From positions 1-37,743 of the forward strand of contig CANGPW010000020.1 in NCBI GenBank assembly GCA_947456185.1: 37,743 nt of DNA, in the 5' to 3' direction. How positions within the stretch are numbered: the stretch's first letter is position 1; each line of letters starts with the position of its first letter. Source of the stretch: Bacteroidota bacterium. Lineage in GTDB: Bacteria; Bacteroidota; Bacteroidia; UKL13-3. Shown one piece after another: positions 8,788 to 17,124 of this stretch. A model generated the notes under the pieces. The model did no database searches. It saw nothing but the letters and a program-made list of their open reading frames with translations, and was not told the DNA's origin. The position numbers were made by a program, and so were the translations under genes.

Positions 8788-10716
8788 TTATTGTTTATTG
8801 TACAAATAAAGCCATGAACCATGGTCTATTTCTCTTCTTGATTTTCTTAACATTTTTACCGCTAATTTTTCATCTTCGGTAGTTAAAGTAATTACTCTAT
8901 AGTACTTAGAATCTTTTGATATATATATATTAGCATTAAAACCATTTCTGTTTATTTTGTTTTTGAACTTCTTTGCTAATTTCAATTTGTTAATACTATA
9001 ACAACCAACTACCACATTATATACAAATTCAGGTTCAGAAATCTCTAAAGTATCAACTAAATATTTATTAGTTACTGCTTTTTTAACAGGTTCAACCACT
9101 TTCATTGGTTCAATTACTTTGATTGGTTTAACTACTTTGATTAGTTTAACTACTTTGATTGGTTCAACTATTTTAATTGGTTCAACTATTTTAATTGGTT
9201 CAACTATTTTAATTGGCTCAACTACTTTTGGAATATCAATTACTTTTGGAACGTCAATTACTATTGGAACTTCTATTACTTTTGGCAAACTAATAACAGG
9301 AATTCTATCAATTGCAACTTCACTTTTGTTAACTCTTGGATACACATAATTTACATAACTCCAATCTACTAGTTCTCTATTTTTATTAGTAGAAAATTTA
9401 TACGAAATACCCGCATTTATATACAAATGATCATTTAAATCCTCTTTAGCGCCAGCACCATCAATCCAATAAGATTGATTATTATTAAAATCTACTCCAG
9501 CCAAAAAGTCCCAAGTAGAATTGATATGTTTCCTTGCTTGTGCACCAAAAACATAATTGGTAATTCCGGATTCTGTTAAATTAGATTTAGTATTGTTAGC
9601 ATAAACTATTTCTGTAGAGTAATTTAAATTTCCAACTCCTAATACAGCATAATAATTCCAGCTATTTAAGTTTAAAGGCTCACGTAATAAAATAGGTTCA
9701 GAAAAGATTCTTCTTAAATTAAACAATCCTCTAAGTGTAACTTGACTCATTGTGGTATTGAAACTTTTTACATTGATTGGATCAGAAATAACTCCAATTA
9801 TAGTACTTTCAGTATTATGCTCACCAGCTAAAATTCCATAATTATAAGCTGCTTGAACTGATATAAATTTATTTATTGAATACCTAACTCCAACACCACT
9901 CATTCCAGTTGGTTTAAAACCAATAGGTGAAAATAAGTAAGGTAAACCCACATTAATATCTGCACTCCAATGAGCATAATCTTTTCGAGTATTTGTTTTG
10001 TCATTGTTCTTTTCACCTACATTATTTTTTGATTCCCAATCAACTAAATTTTTACTTGATTTAGCGTTTAATTTATATGAAATACCAAAACTAGTATTTA
10101 AATAGGTATCTAATTTTTTGTCTGAAAAAGAACCATCCATATAATAAGTTTGCACATGGTTATATTCGCTTGAAACATTTAAATCAAATGATGGATTTAA
10201 ATAATAACGAAAACCTAATCCCATTTGAACTATTCGCATTGGTCTTGAATTAAAATCTTTATCATTTGATATTGAACCATTAATTAATGTAGTACTTAGT
10301 TTCCAAAACTGAAAACTGCCCCCTAAAGTAGCATAGGGCATGAACTTAGATTGGGTTAAACCAAATAAATTACTCATATTAAACTGTAAACTTCCACCCA
10401 AATCGTAGAAAGAGTTTTTAAAACTAGCCACATCACTTACTAATCCGCCAGAGGGACTTAGTATTCCTGCAGCATTTCCTGTTTTTGCTTGGAATGTTTT
10501 TGATGCAAAACGCGCAGCAATTGACCAATTTTTATTAACAGAATATCTCAGACCAGCTTGATAAATTGCGGTAAAATCTGGTGAAATGGTAAAAAAAGTA
10601 ACAGGAAGACCTAAGGATAGATCAGCACTAAACTTTGTTGAATTCTGAGCATTTATGTTTGAGGAAAATAAAATACTTAAAATAACAATTGGAATTTGTT
10701 TTAAATGATTTTTCAT
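8788..10716 (-). CDS. Duplicated outer-membrane beta-barrel protein with hexapeptide-repeat linker and SPOR-like C-terminus
   Basis: Secreted protein of 642 residues; signal peptide 1-23 (ends NINAQ). It contains two homologous barrel-like domains. Copy 1 covers about 28-227 (ADLSLGLPVTFF to GISYKLNAKSSKNLVDW) and copy 2 about 249-452 (ADINVGLPYLF to GISYKFSTNKNRELVDW). Next come twelve hexapeptide units at 476-547 of the form EPIKIV. The last about 78 residues (FVYNVVVGCYSINKLKLAKKF onward) look like a SPOR domain, a fold that binds glycan strands lacking stem peptides. A reasonable reading is an outer-membrane protein whose periplasmic tail reaches peptidoglycan through an extended linker. 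The SPOR call rests on pattern and position, not on a search. The gene is monocistronic, ends at a strong terminator, and diverges from the methyltransferase at 10883. Confidence 0.78.
   Translation of the reverse strand: MKNHLKQIPIVILSILFSSNINAQNSTKFSADLSLGLPVTFFTISPDFTAIYQAGLRYSVNKNWSIAARFASKTFQAKTGNAAGILSPSGGLVSDVASFKNSFYDLGGSLQFNMSNLFGLTQSKFMPYATLGGSFQFWKLSTTLINGSISNDKDFNSRPMRIVQMGLGFRYYLNPSFDLNVSSEYNHVQTYYMDGSFSDKKLDTYLNTSFGISYKLNAKSSKNLVDWESKNNVGEKNNDKTNTRKDYAHWSADINVGLPYLFSPIGFKPTGMSGVGVRYSINKFISVQAAYNYGILAGEHNTESTIIGVISDPINVKSFNTTMSQVTLRGLFNLRRIFSEPILLREPLNLNSWNYYAVLGVGNLNYSTEIVYANNTKSNLTESGITNYVFGAQARKHINSTWDFLAGVDFNNNQSYWIDGAGAKEDLNDHLYINAGISYKFSTNKNRELVDWSYVNYVYPRVNKSEVAIDRIPVISLPKVIEVPIVIDVPKVIDIPKVVEPIKIVEPIKIVEPIKIVEPIKVVKLIKVVKPIKVIEPMKVVEPVKKAVTNKYLVDTLEISEPEFVYNVVVGCYSINKLKLAKKFKNKINRNGFNANIYISKDSKYYRVITLTTEDEKLAVKMLRKSRREIDHGSWLYLYNKQ
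9076..9291 (-). repeat. 18-bp tandem coding repeat (12 hexapeptide units)
   Basis: This stretch encodes twelve six-residue units (SLPKVI, EVPIVI, DVPKVI, DIPKVV, then EPIKIV x3, EPIKVV, KLIKVV, KPIKVI, EPMKVV, EPVKKA). At the DNA level three copies are identical, 18 bp each, at 9161-9214 on the + strand (GGTTCAACTATTTTAATT), flanked by diverged copies. Identical central copies suggest recent expansion by slippage or unequal recombination. Proline every six residues suggests an extended linker. Confidence 0.92.
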
Positions 10717-10882
10717 AATATTATTGTATAAAATTAAAATTATTGAAACATTTTACTTAATTGCAAATGTAATTTTATTAATTACAAATAAATTATTTTA
10801 AATAACTAATAAAATAAAATTTGTTTAAATTAAAGGACATAAATTTCAAGGATTACATTGTAATTTAATTTAAAATTGGAAA

Positions 10883-11392
10883 ATGAAAACTAACTCTAAT
10901 AAAAAAGAAAATAATACCTCCAATATCTATGTAGCATTAGATAATATTAGGAGCGCACAAAATGTGGGTTCTTTTTTTAGAACAAGTGACTCTTTAAGTG
11001 TAGATAAGATTTTTCTATGTGGAATAACTTCTGTTCCTCCTAATAAAGAAATATTAAAAACCGCTTTAGGAGCAACGGAATCGGTGAAATGGGAGCATTT
11101 TGAAAAAACTTCAAAATGTATTGAATTTCTTAAAGCACAAGGCTTTAAAATAATTTGTATAGAACAAACAGAAAAAAGTTTGATGTTAAACGAATATGAG
11201 TTTAATTTAGATCAAAATATTTGTTTAGTATTTGGAAATGAAATTGAAGGTGTTAGTAAGGAAATCATAGAAATGGCTGATGATTGTGTTGAAATACCTC
11301 AACTAGGAGCCAAACATTCATTAAATGTTTCTGTAGTAGGTGGAATTGTAATATGGGATTTATTAAATAGAAAATTAAGAAGAAAACTTTAA
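10883..11392 (+). CDS. SpoU/TrmH-family RNA 2'-O-methyltransferase
   Basis: SAM-dependent RNA ribose methyltransferase of the SPOUT class, 169 residues. All three SpoU motifs are visible: motif 1 (DNIRSAQNVGSFFRTSD, with N21 and R33), motif 2 (VFGNEIEGV, 116-124) and motif 3 (IPQLGAKHSLNVSVVGGIVIW, from 138), which form the trefoil-knot SAM site. It lacks the extra N-terminal substrate-binding domain of RlmB, so it is a minimal member similar in size to TrmL. The target, tRNA or rRNA, cannot be told. It is divergent from the SPOR gene and 68 bp ahead of the DUF502 gene. Confidence 0.9.
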   Translation: MKTNSNKKENNTSNIYVALDNIRSAQNVGSFFRTSDSLSVDKIFLCGITSVPPNKEILKTALGATESVKWEHFEKTSKCIEFLKAQGFKIICIEQTEKSLMLNEYEFNLDQNICLVFGNEIEGVSKEIIEMADDCVEIPQLGAKHSLNVSVVGGIVIWDLLNRKLRRKL

Positions 11393-11442
11393 AAAATTAT
11401 TTAATTAAAAAAATTTATTAATGCTTTTAAATTTTTAGCATT

Positions 11443-11450
11443 TAATATTG
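11443..11450 (+). promoter_or_regulatory. Possible -7 promoter element before the DUF502 gene
   Basis: TAATATTG differs from the Bacteroidota -7 consensus TAnnTTTG at one base and ends 10 bp before the ATG. A similar TAATATTG sits ahead of the phosphate transporter at 15641-15648. No convincing -33 TTTG is seen, so this is weak. Confidence 0.3.
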
Positions 11451-11460
11451 CAAATAAAAA

Positions 11461-12042
11461 ATGACAAAACAAGCAATCAAAAATGGTGTGAAATACAAAT
11501 TGAAAAAACTAATCAATTACTTTCTGAAAGGTTTATTAGTTTGTCTTCCTGTATTACTTACTTATTATGTTGTTTCAAGCGTAGTACTTTCCGTTGACAA
11601 GATGATTCCAATCGACATTCCTGGGATTGGTTTTATTGTTGTAATTGTTGGTGTAACTATAATAGGTTGGGTTGGGTCAAGTATAATTTCAAAACCTCTT
11701 TTTAACTTAATTGATGACTTTTTATCAAGTTTACCTTTTATTAAAATAATTTACACCTCTGTAAAAGATTTAATGGAGGCTTTTGTTGGTGAAAAGAAAA
11801 AATTTTCAAAACCAGTAATAGTAGAATTTACAGAAGGTGTATACAAACCTGGTTTTATTACACAAGATGATTTATTTGAAATAAATTTACCTGGATTAGT
11901 TGGCGTTTATTTTCCCCATTCTTATGCTTTTAGTGGAAACTTGTTTTTTATTGATAAAATTAAAATAAAACTTTATGAAGGAAACCCAACTGATTTTATG
12001 AAATTTATTGTTAGTGGCGGAGTTACCGAAATTGGAAATTAA
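11461..12042 (+). CDS. DUF502 family membrane protein
   Basis: Integral membrane protein of 193 residues. Two transmembrane segments lie near residues 20-45 (FLKGLLVCLPVLLTYYVV) and 55-75 (IGFIVVIVGVTIIGWVGSS). The family-typical stretch FLSSLPFIKIIYTSVKDLMEAF follows, then a soluble beta-rich C-terminus (KPVIVEFTEGVYKPGFIT). This matches DUF502 closely. The family has no established biochemical function in bacteria, although plant relatives (LIKE COV) affect membrane trafficking. Its 3' end overlaps the only possible start region of the UbiA gene, so the two are probably coupled. Confidence 0.88.
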   Translation: MTKQAIKNGVKYKLKKLINYFLKGLLVCLPVLLTYYVVSSVVLSVDKMIPIDIPGIGFIVVIVGVTIIGWVGSSIISKPLFNLIDDFLSSLPFIKIIYTSVKDLMEAFVGEKKKFSKPVIVEFTEGVYKPGFITQDDLFEINLPGLVGVYFPHSYAFSGNLFFIDKIKIKLYEGNPTDFMKFIVSGGVTEIGN

Positions 12043-12928
12043 ATCTATTTTTTATATTGTTTATGAATTCTTGAAGCTTATACGCTACAAAAACATTCTT
12101 ATCATTGTCATTACTCAAATTTTAAGTTATTATTTTCTTTCTCCATTAATTGGAATTGACGACATCTTATCAAAAAGATTTTTATTGTTAATTTCTGCTA
12201 CTTTTTTATCGGCTGCAGCAGGCTATATTATTAATGATTATATGGATGTTAAATTGGATATGGTTAATAAACCTAAAGCAGTAATTATTGGAAAGAATAT
12301 TAGTAGACGTTGGGCTATTTTATTGCATTCTGGGTTCAATATGCTTGCTATTTATTTGGCTTGGCAAATTTCTTACAGGGTTGCGGGTTTAGTTTTTACT
12401 TGCTCTCTATTGCTTTGGATGTATTCTCAATATTTTAAAAAAAGTTATTTGTTAGGTAATTTATTAGTTGCATTAATGACCGCTTCTACTATTATCATAC
12501 TAATTCCTTTTGATGAAAATACCAATATTTATGCATGTATAGCCTATTCACTTTTTGCTTTTTTTAGTAATTTAATTCGTGAAATAATAAAAGATACTGA
12601 AGATATGCGTGGCGATTCAAAATTTAATGCTAAAACTTTGCCTATAAAATTGGGTATTCGAAAAACTAAAACCATACTAAATTATCTACAAATTATTTTT
12701 ATTGCATCTTGTATTTTCTTAGTATATTTATTCCCAATAATAAGTTCTACCAATTATTTTATTTGGTTTTGTATATATATGTTGGCATTGGTTATCATTC
12801 CATCCATTTATTCTTTATATCTAATTTGGAATGCCGACACTAAAAAGCATTTTACTAAACTCAGTTTTCTTTCAAAACTAATCATGATTTTTGGTGTTAT
12901 AAGTATGGTATTTTGGAGAGTGTTATAA
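12008..12928 (+). CDS. UbiA-family prenyltransferase
   Basis: Polytopic membrane enzyme that transfers a prenyl chain from a diphosphate donor. The two Mg-diphosphate motifs are clear: IINDYMDVKLDMVNKPK (N76, D80, D84) and IIKDTEDMRGDSKFNAKTLP. About eight or nine helices fill the rest. The sequence recalls the geranylgeranylglycerol-phosphate synthase / homogentisate branch that Bacteroidota carry, but the acceptor cannot be fixed. No ATG lies between the frame opening and the first helix. Candidate starts are TTG 12008, GTG 12014 and TTG 12032. The last has GGCGGAG about 9 bp upstream. All overlap the DUF502 gene (up to 35 bp). I report the longest form; the true N-terminus is uncertain. 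Confidence 0.82.
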   Translation: MLVAELPKLEIKSIFYIVYEFLKLIRYKNILIIVITQILSYYFLSPLIGIDDILSKRFLLLISATFLSAAAGYIINDYMDVKLDMVNKPKAVIIGKNISRRWAILLHSGFNMLAIYLAWQISYRVAGLVFTCSLLLWMYSQYFKKSYLLGNLLVALMTASTIIILIPFDENTNIYACIAYSLFAFFSNLIREIIKDTEDMRGDSKFNAKTLPIKLGIRKTKTILNYLQIIFIASCIFLVYLFPIISSTNYFIWFCIYMLALVIIPSIYSLYLIWNADTKKHFTKLSFLSKLIMIFGVISMVFWRVL

Positions 12929-13004
12929 AATCTAATTCTTTTCGAGTTTGATACTAATCATTATAATTCAAATGCTTTTATGTTGTGTAGCTTTTTTCAA
13001 ATTC

Positions 13005-13012
13005 TATTTTTG
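13005..13012 (+). promoter_or_regulatory. -7 promoter box of the desaturase gene
   Basis: TATTTTTG fits the Bacteroidota -7 consensus TAnnTTTG exactly. A GTTG at 12982-12985 lies 19 bp upstream and could serve as the -33 element (consensus TTTG). The mRNA leader would be only about 10-15 nt before the ATG at 13031. Confidence 0.45.
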
Positions 13013-13030
13013 CAACCTAATATTAAATAA

Positions 13031-13762
13031 ATGTCTGTATTAGTTTTCTTTCTTGGTCATTGGTACCTTTCTTTATTTTCTCAAACATTTTATTTGCACA
13101 GATATTCTGCTCATAAAATGTTTACTATGAATAAATTTTGGGAAAAATTCTTTTATTTATTTACCTATATCACTCAAGGAGCTTCATACTTAACACCGCG
13201 ACCATATGCCATCATGCACAGAATGCATCATGCTTATAGCGATACTGAAAAAGATCCTCATTCACCACATTTTTTTAAAGAAGTAGTGACCATGATGAAA
13301 TACACCTATAAAATATTTAGTGGTATTCATAATAACAAATTCAAGTTTGATGAAAAATTTGACCGTAACTTTCCAGAATGGAAAGCAATTGATTGTATGG
13401 CTAATACTTGGACAAGCCGACTTTTATTTGGAACTGGGTATGTTTTGTTTTATGTAAATTTTGCTACCAATCCATGGATGTATTTATTGTTACCCATTCA
13501 TTTTTTAATGAGTCCCGTTCATGGGGCTATCGTAAATTGGGCTGGACATAAATATGGCTACAGGAACTTTAATGAAAACGATTTTTCAAAGAATACTTTG
13601 GTTTTTGATTTTTTAATGTTGGGTGAATTATTTCAAAACAATCATCATCATGCAGGAGCCAGAGCTAATTTTGCTTCAAAATGGTGGGAAATAGATCCGG
13701 TTTATCCTGTAATTATTTTATTAGATAAAGTAAAAATTATTAAGTTAGTTAGGAATAAATAA
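13031..13762 (+). CDS. Fatty-acid / acyl-CoA desaturase
   Basis: Membrane di-iron desaturase, 243 residues, introducing a double bond in an acyl chain with O2 and an electron donor. The histidine boxes are HRYSAH (23-28), HRMHH (63-67) and NNHHH (203-207), plus H10 and the WAGHKYGYRNF segment at about 170-180. These are the metal ligands of the delta-9-type family. Hydrophobic stretches occur at the N-terminus, about 40-50 and 130-165. The protein is shorter than the roughly 300 residues of typical acyl-CoA desaturases but is complete over the boxes. Its last 14 bp overlap the convergent cmk gene, so no terminator fits between them. Confidence 0.9.
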   Translation: MSVLVFFLGHWYLSLFSQTFYLHRYSAHKMFTMNKFWEKFFYLFTYITQGASYLTPRPYAIMHRMHHAYSDTEKDPHSPHFFKEVVTMMKYTYKIFSGIHNNKFKFDEKFDRNFPEWKAIDCMANTWTSRLLFGTGYVLFYVNFATNPWMYLLLPIHFLMSPVHGAIVNWAGHKYGYRNFNENDFSKNTLVFDFLMLGELFQNNHHHAGARANFASKWWEIDPVYPVIILLDKVKIIKLVRNK

Positions 13763-14456
13763 TTTTATTAGGCTTTGAACCTATCTTTTCATTTACTAAT
13801 TTTAAAATAAGTTCTAATTGCTCATGGTGATTAATATTACTGTTATCAACCTCAATAGCATCATTTGCTTTCATTAATGGAGAGTCGTCTCTGTGTGAAT
13901 CAATATAATCACGCTTTGTTAGGTTTGCTAAAACTTCTTCAAAAGTAGTTCCTTTACCTTTGCTCTTTAGTTCATCATATCTTCTTTGCGCACGAATATT
14001 AGGCTCAGCAGTAATAAATAATTTTAATTCAGCATCAGGAAATACAACTGTTCCTATGTCTCTTCCGTCCATAATAATGGCTTTTTCTATGCCAAATTGT
14101 TGTTGTTGTTTTACTAAAAATCTTCGTACTTCACTGATAGAACTTACATCACTCACAAAACCTGCAACTCTAGGATTCACCCTAATTTCTTCTTCAATAT
14201 TTTCATTGTTTAAAAATGTTTCTTGAATTTGAGATTGTTCATCAATTTTAAATGAAATATTGATTTTAGAAAGAGCTGAATTTATTTCGTCAATATTTTT
14301 AAAATCCACATTGTTTTGAATAAAAAACAATGTTACTGCTCGATACATGGCACCGGTATCAACGTATTTATATAATAATATTTTTGATAATTCTTTAGCA
14401 ATTGTACTTTTCCCACACGATGAATATCCATCAATTGCAATGATAATTGGCTTCAT
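13749..14456 (-). CDS. cmk: Cytidylate kinase
   Basis: Phosphorylates CMP/dCMP with ATP for CTP and dCTP synthesis; cytoplasmic. The P-loop GYSSCGKST is at 10-18. It is followed by the family signature YVDTGAMYRAVTLFF, the region DGRDIGTVVFPDAELKLFITA, and RAQRRYDELK with SHRDDSPLMKANDAIEVDNS near the end. All are conserved in bacterial Cmk. 235 residues is normal. Its start overlaps the porQ stop by one base (TAATG), an adjacency shared with other Bacteroidota. Its 3' end overlaps the desaturase gene convergently. Confidence 0.96.
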   Translation of the reverse strand: MKPIIIAIDGYSSCGKSTIAKELSKILLYKYVDTGAMYRAVTLFFIQNNVDFKNIDEINSALSKINISFKIDEQSQIQETFLNNENIEEEIRVNPRVAGFVSDVSSISEVRRFLVKQQQQFGIEKAIIMDGRDIGTVVFPDAELKLFITAEPNIRAQRRYDELKSKGKGTTFEEVLANLTKRDYIDSHRDDSPLMKANDAIEVDNSNINHHEQLELILKLVNEKIGSKPNKIIYS

Positions 14457-15496
14457 TAATTTTTCTTTTTATAAAACTCTTGCAAGTTAGCAATTATTGA
14501 GAAATGATTGGTAGCGTTTCCAGAATAAATAGAAGCACTCCCATATGAAAACATATATTTTTTTACTTTTAAGCCAAATCCCCAACTAAAACCTGCCCAA
14601 CTTCTTGAATCAGGAATTGTCAATTCACGCCTTCTTAAATCATTGTAACCAAATCTTAAATGAAATCCTTGACCAAATAACAATTCTGTATTTATAATTA
14701 CATGACTCATTAAATAATTTATTGAAGTAAAATCTTCTTGTATTGGCAATCCAGTTGATAAATCTATATTTCTATTATTTTTAGTTTCATTTTGATAAAG
14801 CAATCCTCCAATTTTTTGTAAATCGTGTGCTATAATTGAAATTCTTAAAGGATTATGAGCAAACTTTTTACTATAACCAATTTGAAAATTCATGGGGTAC
14901 ATTTGTCTATCAGCACCAGTAAATGTAGTGATTTGATATCCTAAATTATTAATAACAGCTGTAAAAACCGATAAGCTATCCTCACTTTTATAACTTGCTC
15001 CAACATCGGCAGCCATTCCAACACTTGAGTAAGTTTCTAATACCGAGTATACAAATTTTGCGGTAGCACCAATATTCCATTTATTCAAAATTCTGGAAGT
15101 AGTTATATGCATGGCAAATTCATTTGCAGCCGGAGAACCCGTATTGATGTTATTGATATCTTTTCCATCAAAAGTTCCGTAATTAATATACTGAACGCCT
15201 AACATGAGCGGTCCTGCTTTTTTTGAATTAAATACATAACCAAAATAACCTGAACCAATATCTGCTAAATAGTTTTGATAATTAAGCGTTAGTTTTTTAT
15301 CCATATTTGCACTTAATAACGAAGGATTATTTATTACTAAACTCACATCGTTGTCGTTAGTTGCAATGGCGCTACCGCCTAGGGCTGCAATTCTGGCATT
15401 TGAATAATTGTTTAAAAATCCAAAAGGTACATATCCACCAATTTGGGCTTTTGCAACTGTTGAAAATAAAAGAAAAACTGCAACTATTTTATTCAT
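14456..15496 (-). CDS. porQ: Type IX secretion system protein PorQ
   Basis: Outer-membrane beta-barrel protein of the T9SS attachment complex (PorU/V/Q/Z in Porphyromonas), 346 residues. The signal peptide ends VAKAQ (about 18). The mature N-terminus has GGYVPFGFLNNYSNARIAALGG, with SAIATNDNDVSLVINNPSLLS. This is the conserved opening of the PorV/PorQ family and is close to FadL-like barrels. Repeated amphipathic strands run to the C-terminus. Linkage to cmk directly downstream supports PorQ rather than PorV. A T9SS-sorted cargo protein at 21679 confirms that the system is in use in this organism. Confidence 0.88.
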   Translation of the reverse strand: MNKIVAVFLLFSTVAKAQIGGYVPFGFLNNYSNARIAALGGSAIATNDNDVSLVINNPSLLSANMDKKLTLNYQNYLADIGSGYFGYVFNSKKAGPLMLGVQYINYGTFDGKDINNINTGSPAANEFAMHITTSRILNKWNIGATAKFVYSVLETYSSVGMAADVGASYKSEDSLSVFTAVINNLGYQITTFTGADRQMYPMNFQIGYSKKFAHNPLRISIIAHDLQKIGGLLYQNETKNNRNIDLSTGLPIQEDFTSINYLMSHVIINTELLFGQGFHLRFGYNDLRRRELTIPDSRSWAGFSWGFGLKVKKYMFSYGSASIYSGNATNHFSIIANLQEFYKKKN

Positions 15497-15640
15497 TAAT
15501 CATTTCTATTTTGGAAAATTCGCCTATAATTTAAAGTATTTAAACGAAACTTTTTAATTTTTATTTTTACAATAATAAGATAGATTCCAAGAAAAAAACT
15601 ATTTTTTTAGTAAAATAGAAAATATGACTTTACAATTCCT

Positions 15641-15648
15641 TAATATTG
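15641..15648 (+). promoter_or_regulatory. Possible -7 promoter element of the phosphate transporter gene
   Basis: TAATATTG, one base off TAnnTTTG, ends 21 bp before the ATG and matches the element at 11443-11450. No clear -33 box. Confidence 0.3.
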
Positions 15649-15669
15649 CCTTTTTAAATTTATAAAATT

Positions 15670-17070
15670 ATGTTTGGATTAGACCCAACGTTAACTTTTC
15701 TGCTTATTGTATGCTTAATTGCTGCATGTGCTTTTGAATTTATTAACGGTTTTCATGATACAGCAAATGCAGTGGCTACTGTTATTTATACTAACTCTTT
15801 AAAACCTTGGGTGGCTGTAATTTGGAGTGCCGTTTGGAATAGTGTAGGTGTATTTGCTGGCGGAATAACTGTAGCAATGGGAATTAGTTATTTAATACCA
15901 GTAGAAATACTAGCCGACCAAAATATATACCACAGTGTAGCATTAATAATGGCATTATTAATAACTGCTATTGTTTGGAATTTAGGCACTTGGTATTTTG
16001 GAATTCCTTGTTCTAGCTCACACACTTTAGTTGGCAGTATATTAGGGGTTGGATTAGCTTATTCATTTATTGCCGAAAAAAGTGGCAATTATGTTAATTG
16101 GAGCAAAGCAAGTGATATTGGTTTAAGTTTGTTGGTATCACCCATTGTAGGTTTTAGTTTAACAATATTAATTATGTACTTATTGAGGGTAAGTATCAAA
16201 AATAAATCAATTTTTAAAGCACCAAAAACCAATGATCCTCCCCCATTTATGATAAGAATGGTTTTGCTTTTAACTTGTACTGGAGTTAGTTATAGTCATG
16301 GAAGTAACGATGGTCAAAAAGGAATTGGTTTAGTGATGTTAATTTTAATTGCCATTGCACCTAGTTATTTTGCATTGAATCCAAATGTAAATTTACCAAT
16401 AGTAAAGCAAGAAATTACATTGGTAAATACTATTTTAAATAAAACAATAATATCACAAATAACAAAAGAAGACAGTTTAGAAGTAGCTAAAGTAATTACA
16501 ATTTCTAATAATGTAAATAATTTAATTTGTTCAAAACAATTAGAAAGTTTGACTGTAAATGAAAAATTTGAAGTTAGACAAGGAGCAATAAAATTAGGTA
16601 AAGAAGTAGAAAAGCTTACAAAAAGCAATACTATTCCTTTAAGTGATGAGGATAAATCAAGTATGAAAGCATCGGTAACTGGTGTAAAAACTATAACAGA
16701 ATATTCTCCAAGTTGGGTAATCATTATGATTTCAATTTCACTAGGATTAGGAACCATGATTGGATGGAAAAGAATTGTAAAAACTATTGGAGAAAAAATT
16801 GGAAAACAACATTTAAATTATGCGCAAGGTGCTTCAAGCGAATTAGTAGCTGCAGCTACAATAGGAATGGCTACTGCATTTGGTTTACCTGTAAGTACTA
16901 CTCAAGTTCTTTCTTCGGGAGTTGCTGGAAGTATGGTAGCAACAAAAGGTATGAAAAACCTACAAGGAGGTACAATTAGAAATATTGCAATTGCATGGAT
17001 TTTAACACTTCCTGTTACTATTTTATTATCAGGTTTATTGTTTATATTGTTTAGAGCATTGGCAGGTTAA
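15670..17070 (+). CDS. Inorganic phosphate transporter, PiT family
   Basis: Inner-membrane cation-coupled phosphate transporter, 466 residues. The two inverted PiT signature repeats are visible: FEFINGFHDTANAVA (22-36) near the N-terminus and SYSHGSNDGQKGIG (207-220) in the second half. A further SSSHTLVG (115-122) matches VSTTQVLSSGVAG near the C-terminus. Between residues about 235 and 345 there is a hydrophilic, helix-rich insertion (TLVNTILNKTIISQ and later KEVEKLTKSN) separating the two membrane halves, as in many Bacteroidota PiT proteins. No PhoU-like regulator is adjacent. It ends with a strong terminator, so it is monocistronic. Confidence 0.92.
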   Translation: MFGLDPTLTFLLIVCLIAACAFEFINGFHDTANAVATVIYTNSLKPWVAVIWSAVWNSVGVFAGGITVAMGISYLIPVEILADQNIYHSVALIMALLITAIVWNLGTWYFGIPCSSSHTLVGSILGVGLAYSFIAEKSGNYVNWSKASDIGLSLLVSPIVGFSLTILIMYLLRVSIKNKSIFKAPKTNDPPPFMIRMVLLLTCTGVSYSHGSNDGQKGIGLVMLILIAIAPSYFALNPNVNLPIVKQEITLVNTILNKTIISQITKEDSLEVAKVITISNNVNNLICSKQLESLTVNEKFEVRQGAIKLGKEVEKLTKSNTIPLSDEDKSSMKASVTGVKTITEYSPSWVIIMISISLGLGTMIGWKRIVKTIGEKIGKQHLNYAQGASSELVAAATIGMATAFGLPVSTTQVLSSGVAGSMVATKGMKNLQGGTIRNIAIAWILTLPVTILLSGLLFILFRALAG

Positions 17071-17092
17071 TGATAAATAAAAATATTTAAAT

Positions 17093-17124
17093 AAAAAGCA
17101 CTTTCCCATAAGAAAGTGCTTTTT
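17093..17124 (+). terminator. Intrinsic terminator of the PiT gene
   Basis: Perfect 13-bp stem AAAAAGCACTTTC / GAAAGTGCTTTTT with a 6-nt loop followed by TTTTTG and more T, 22 bp after the stop. Confidence 0.93.

Noticed and set aside
9161-9214. Regular short direct repeats that could suggest a CRISPR array
   Set aside because: The units are 18 bp with no spacers and lie in frame inside a coding sequence.
9119-9349. Plus-strand ORF of 76 codons rich in GSTILI repeats
   Set aside because: It is the antisense reading of the hexapeptide repeat array in the SPOR-like gene; the periodicity alone keeps it open.
16365-16757. Minus-strand ORF of 130 codons
   Set aside because: Antisense to the hydrophilic insertion of the phosphate transporter; no independent support.
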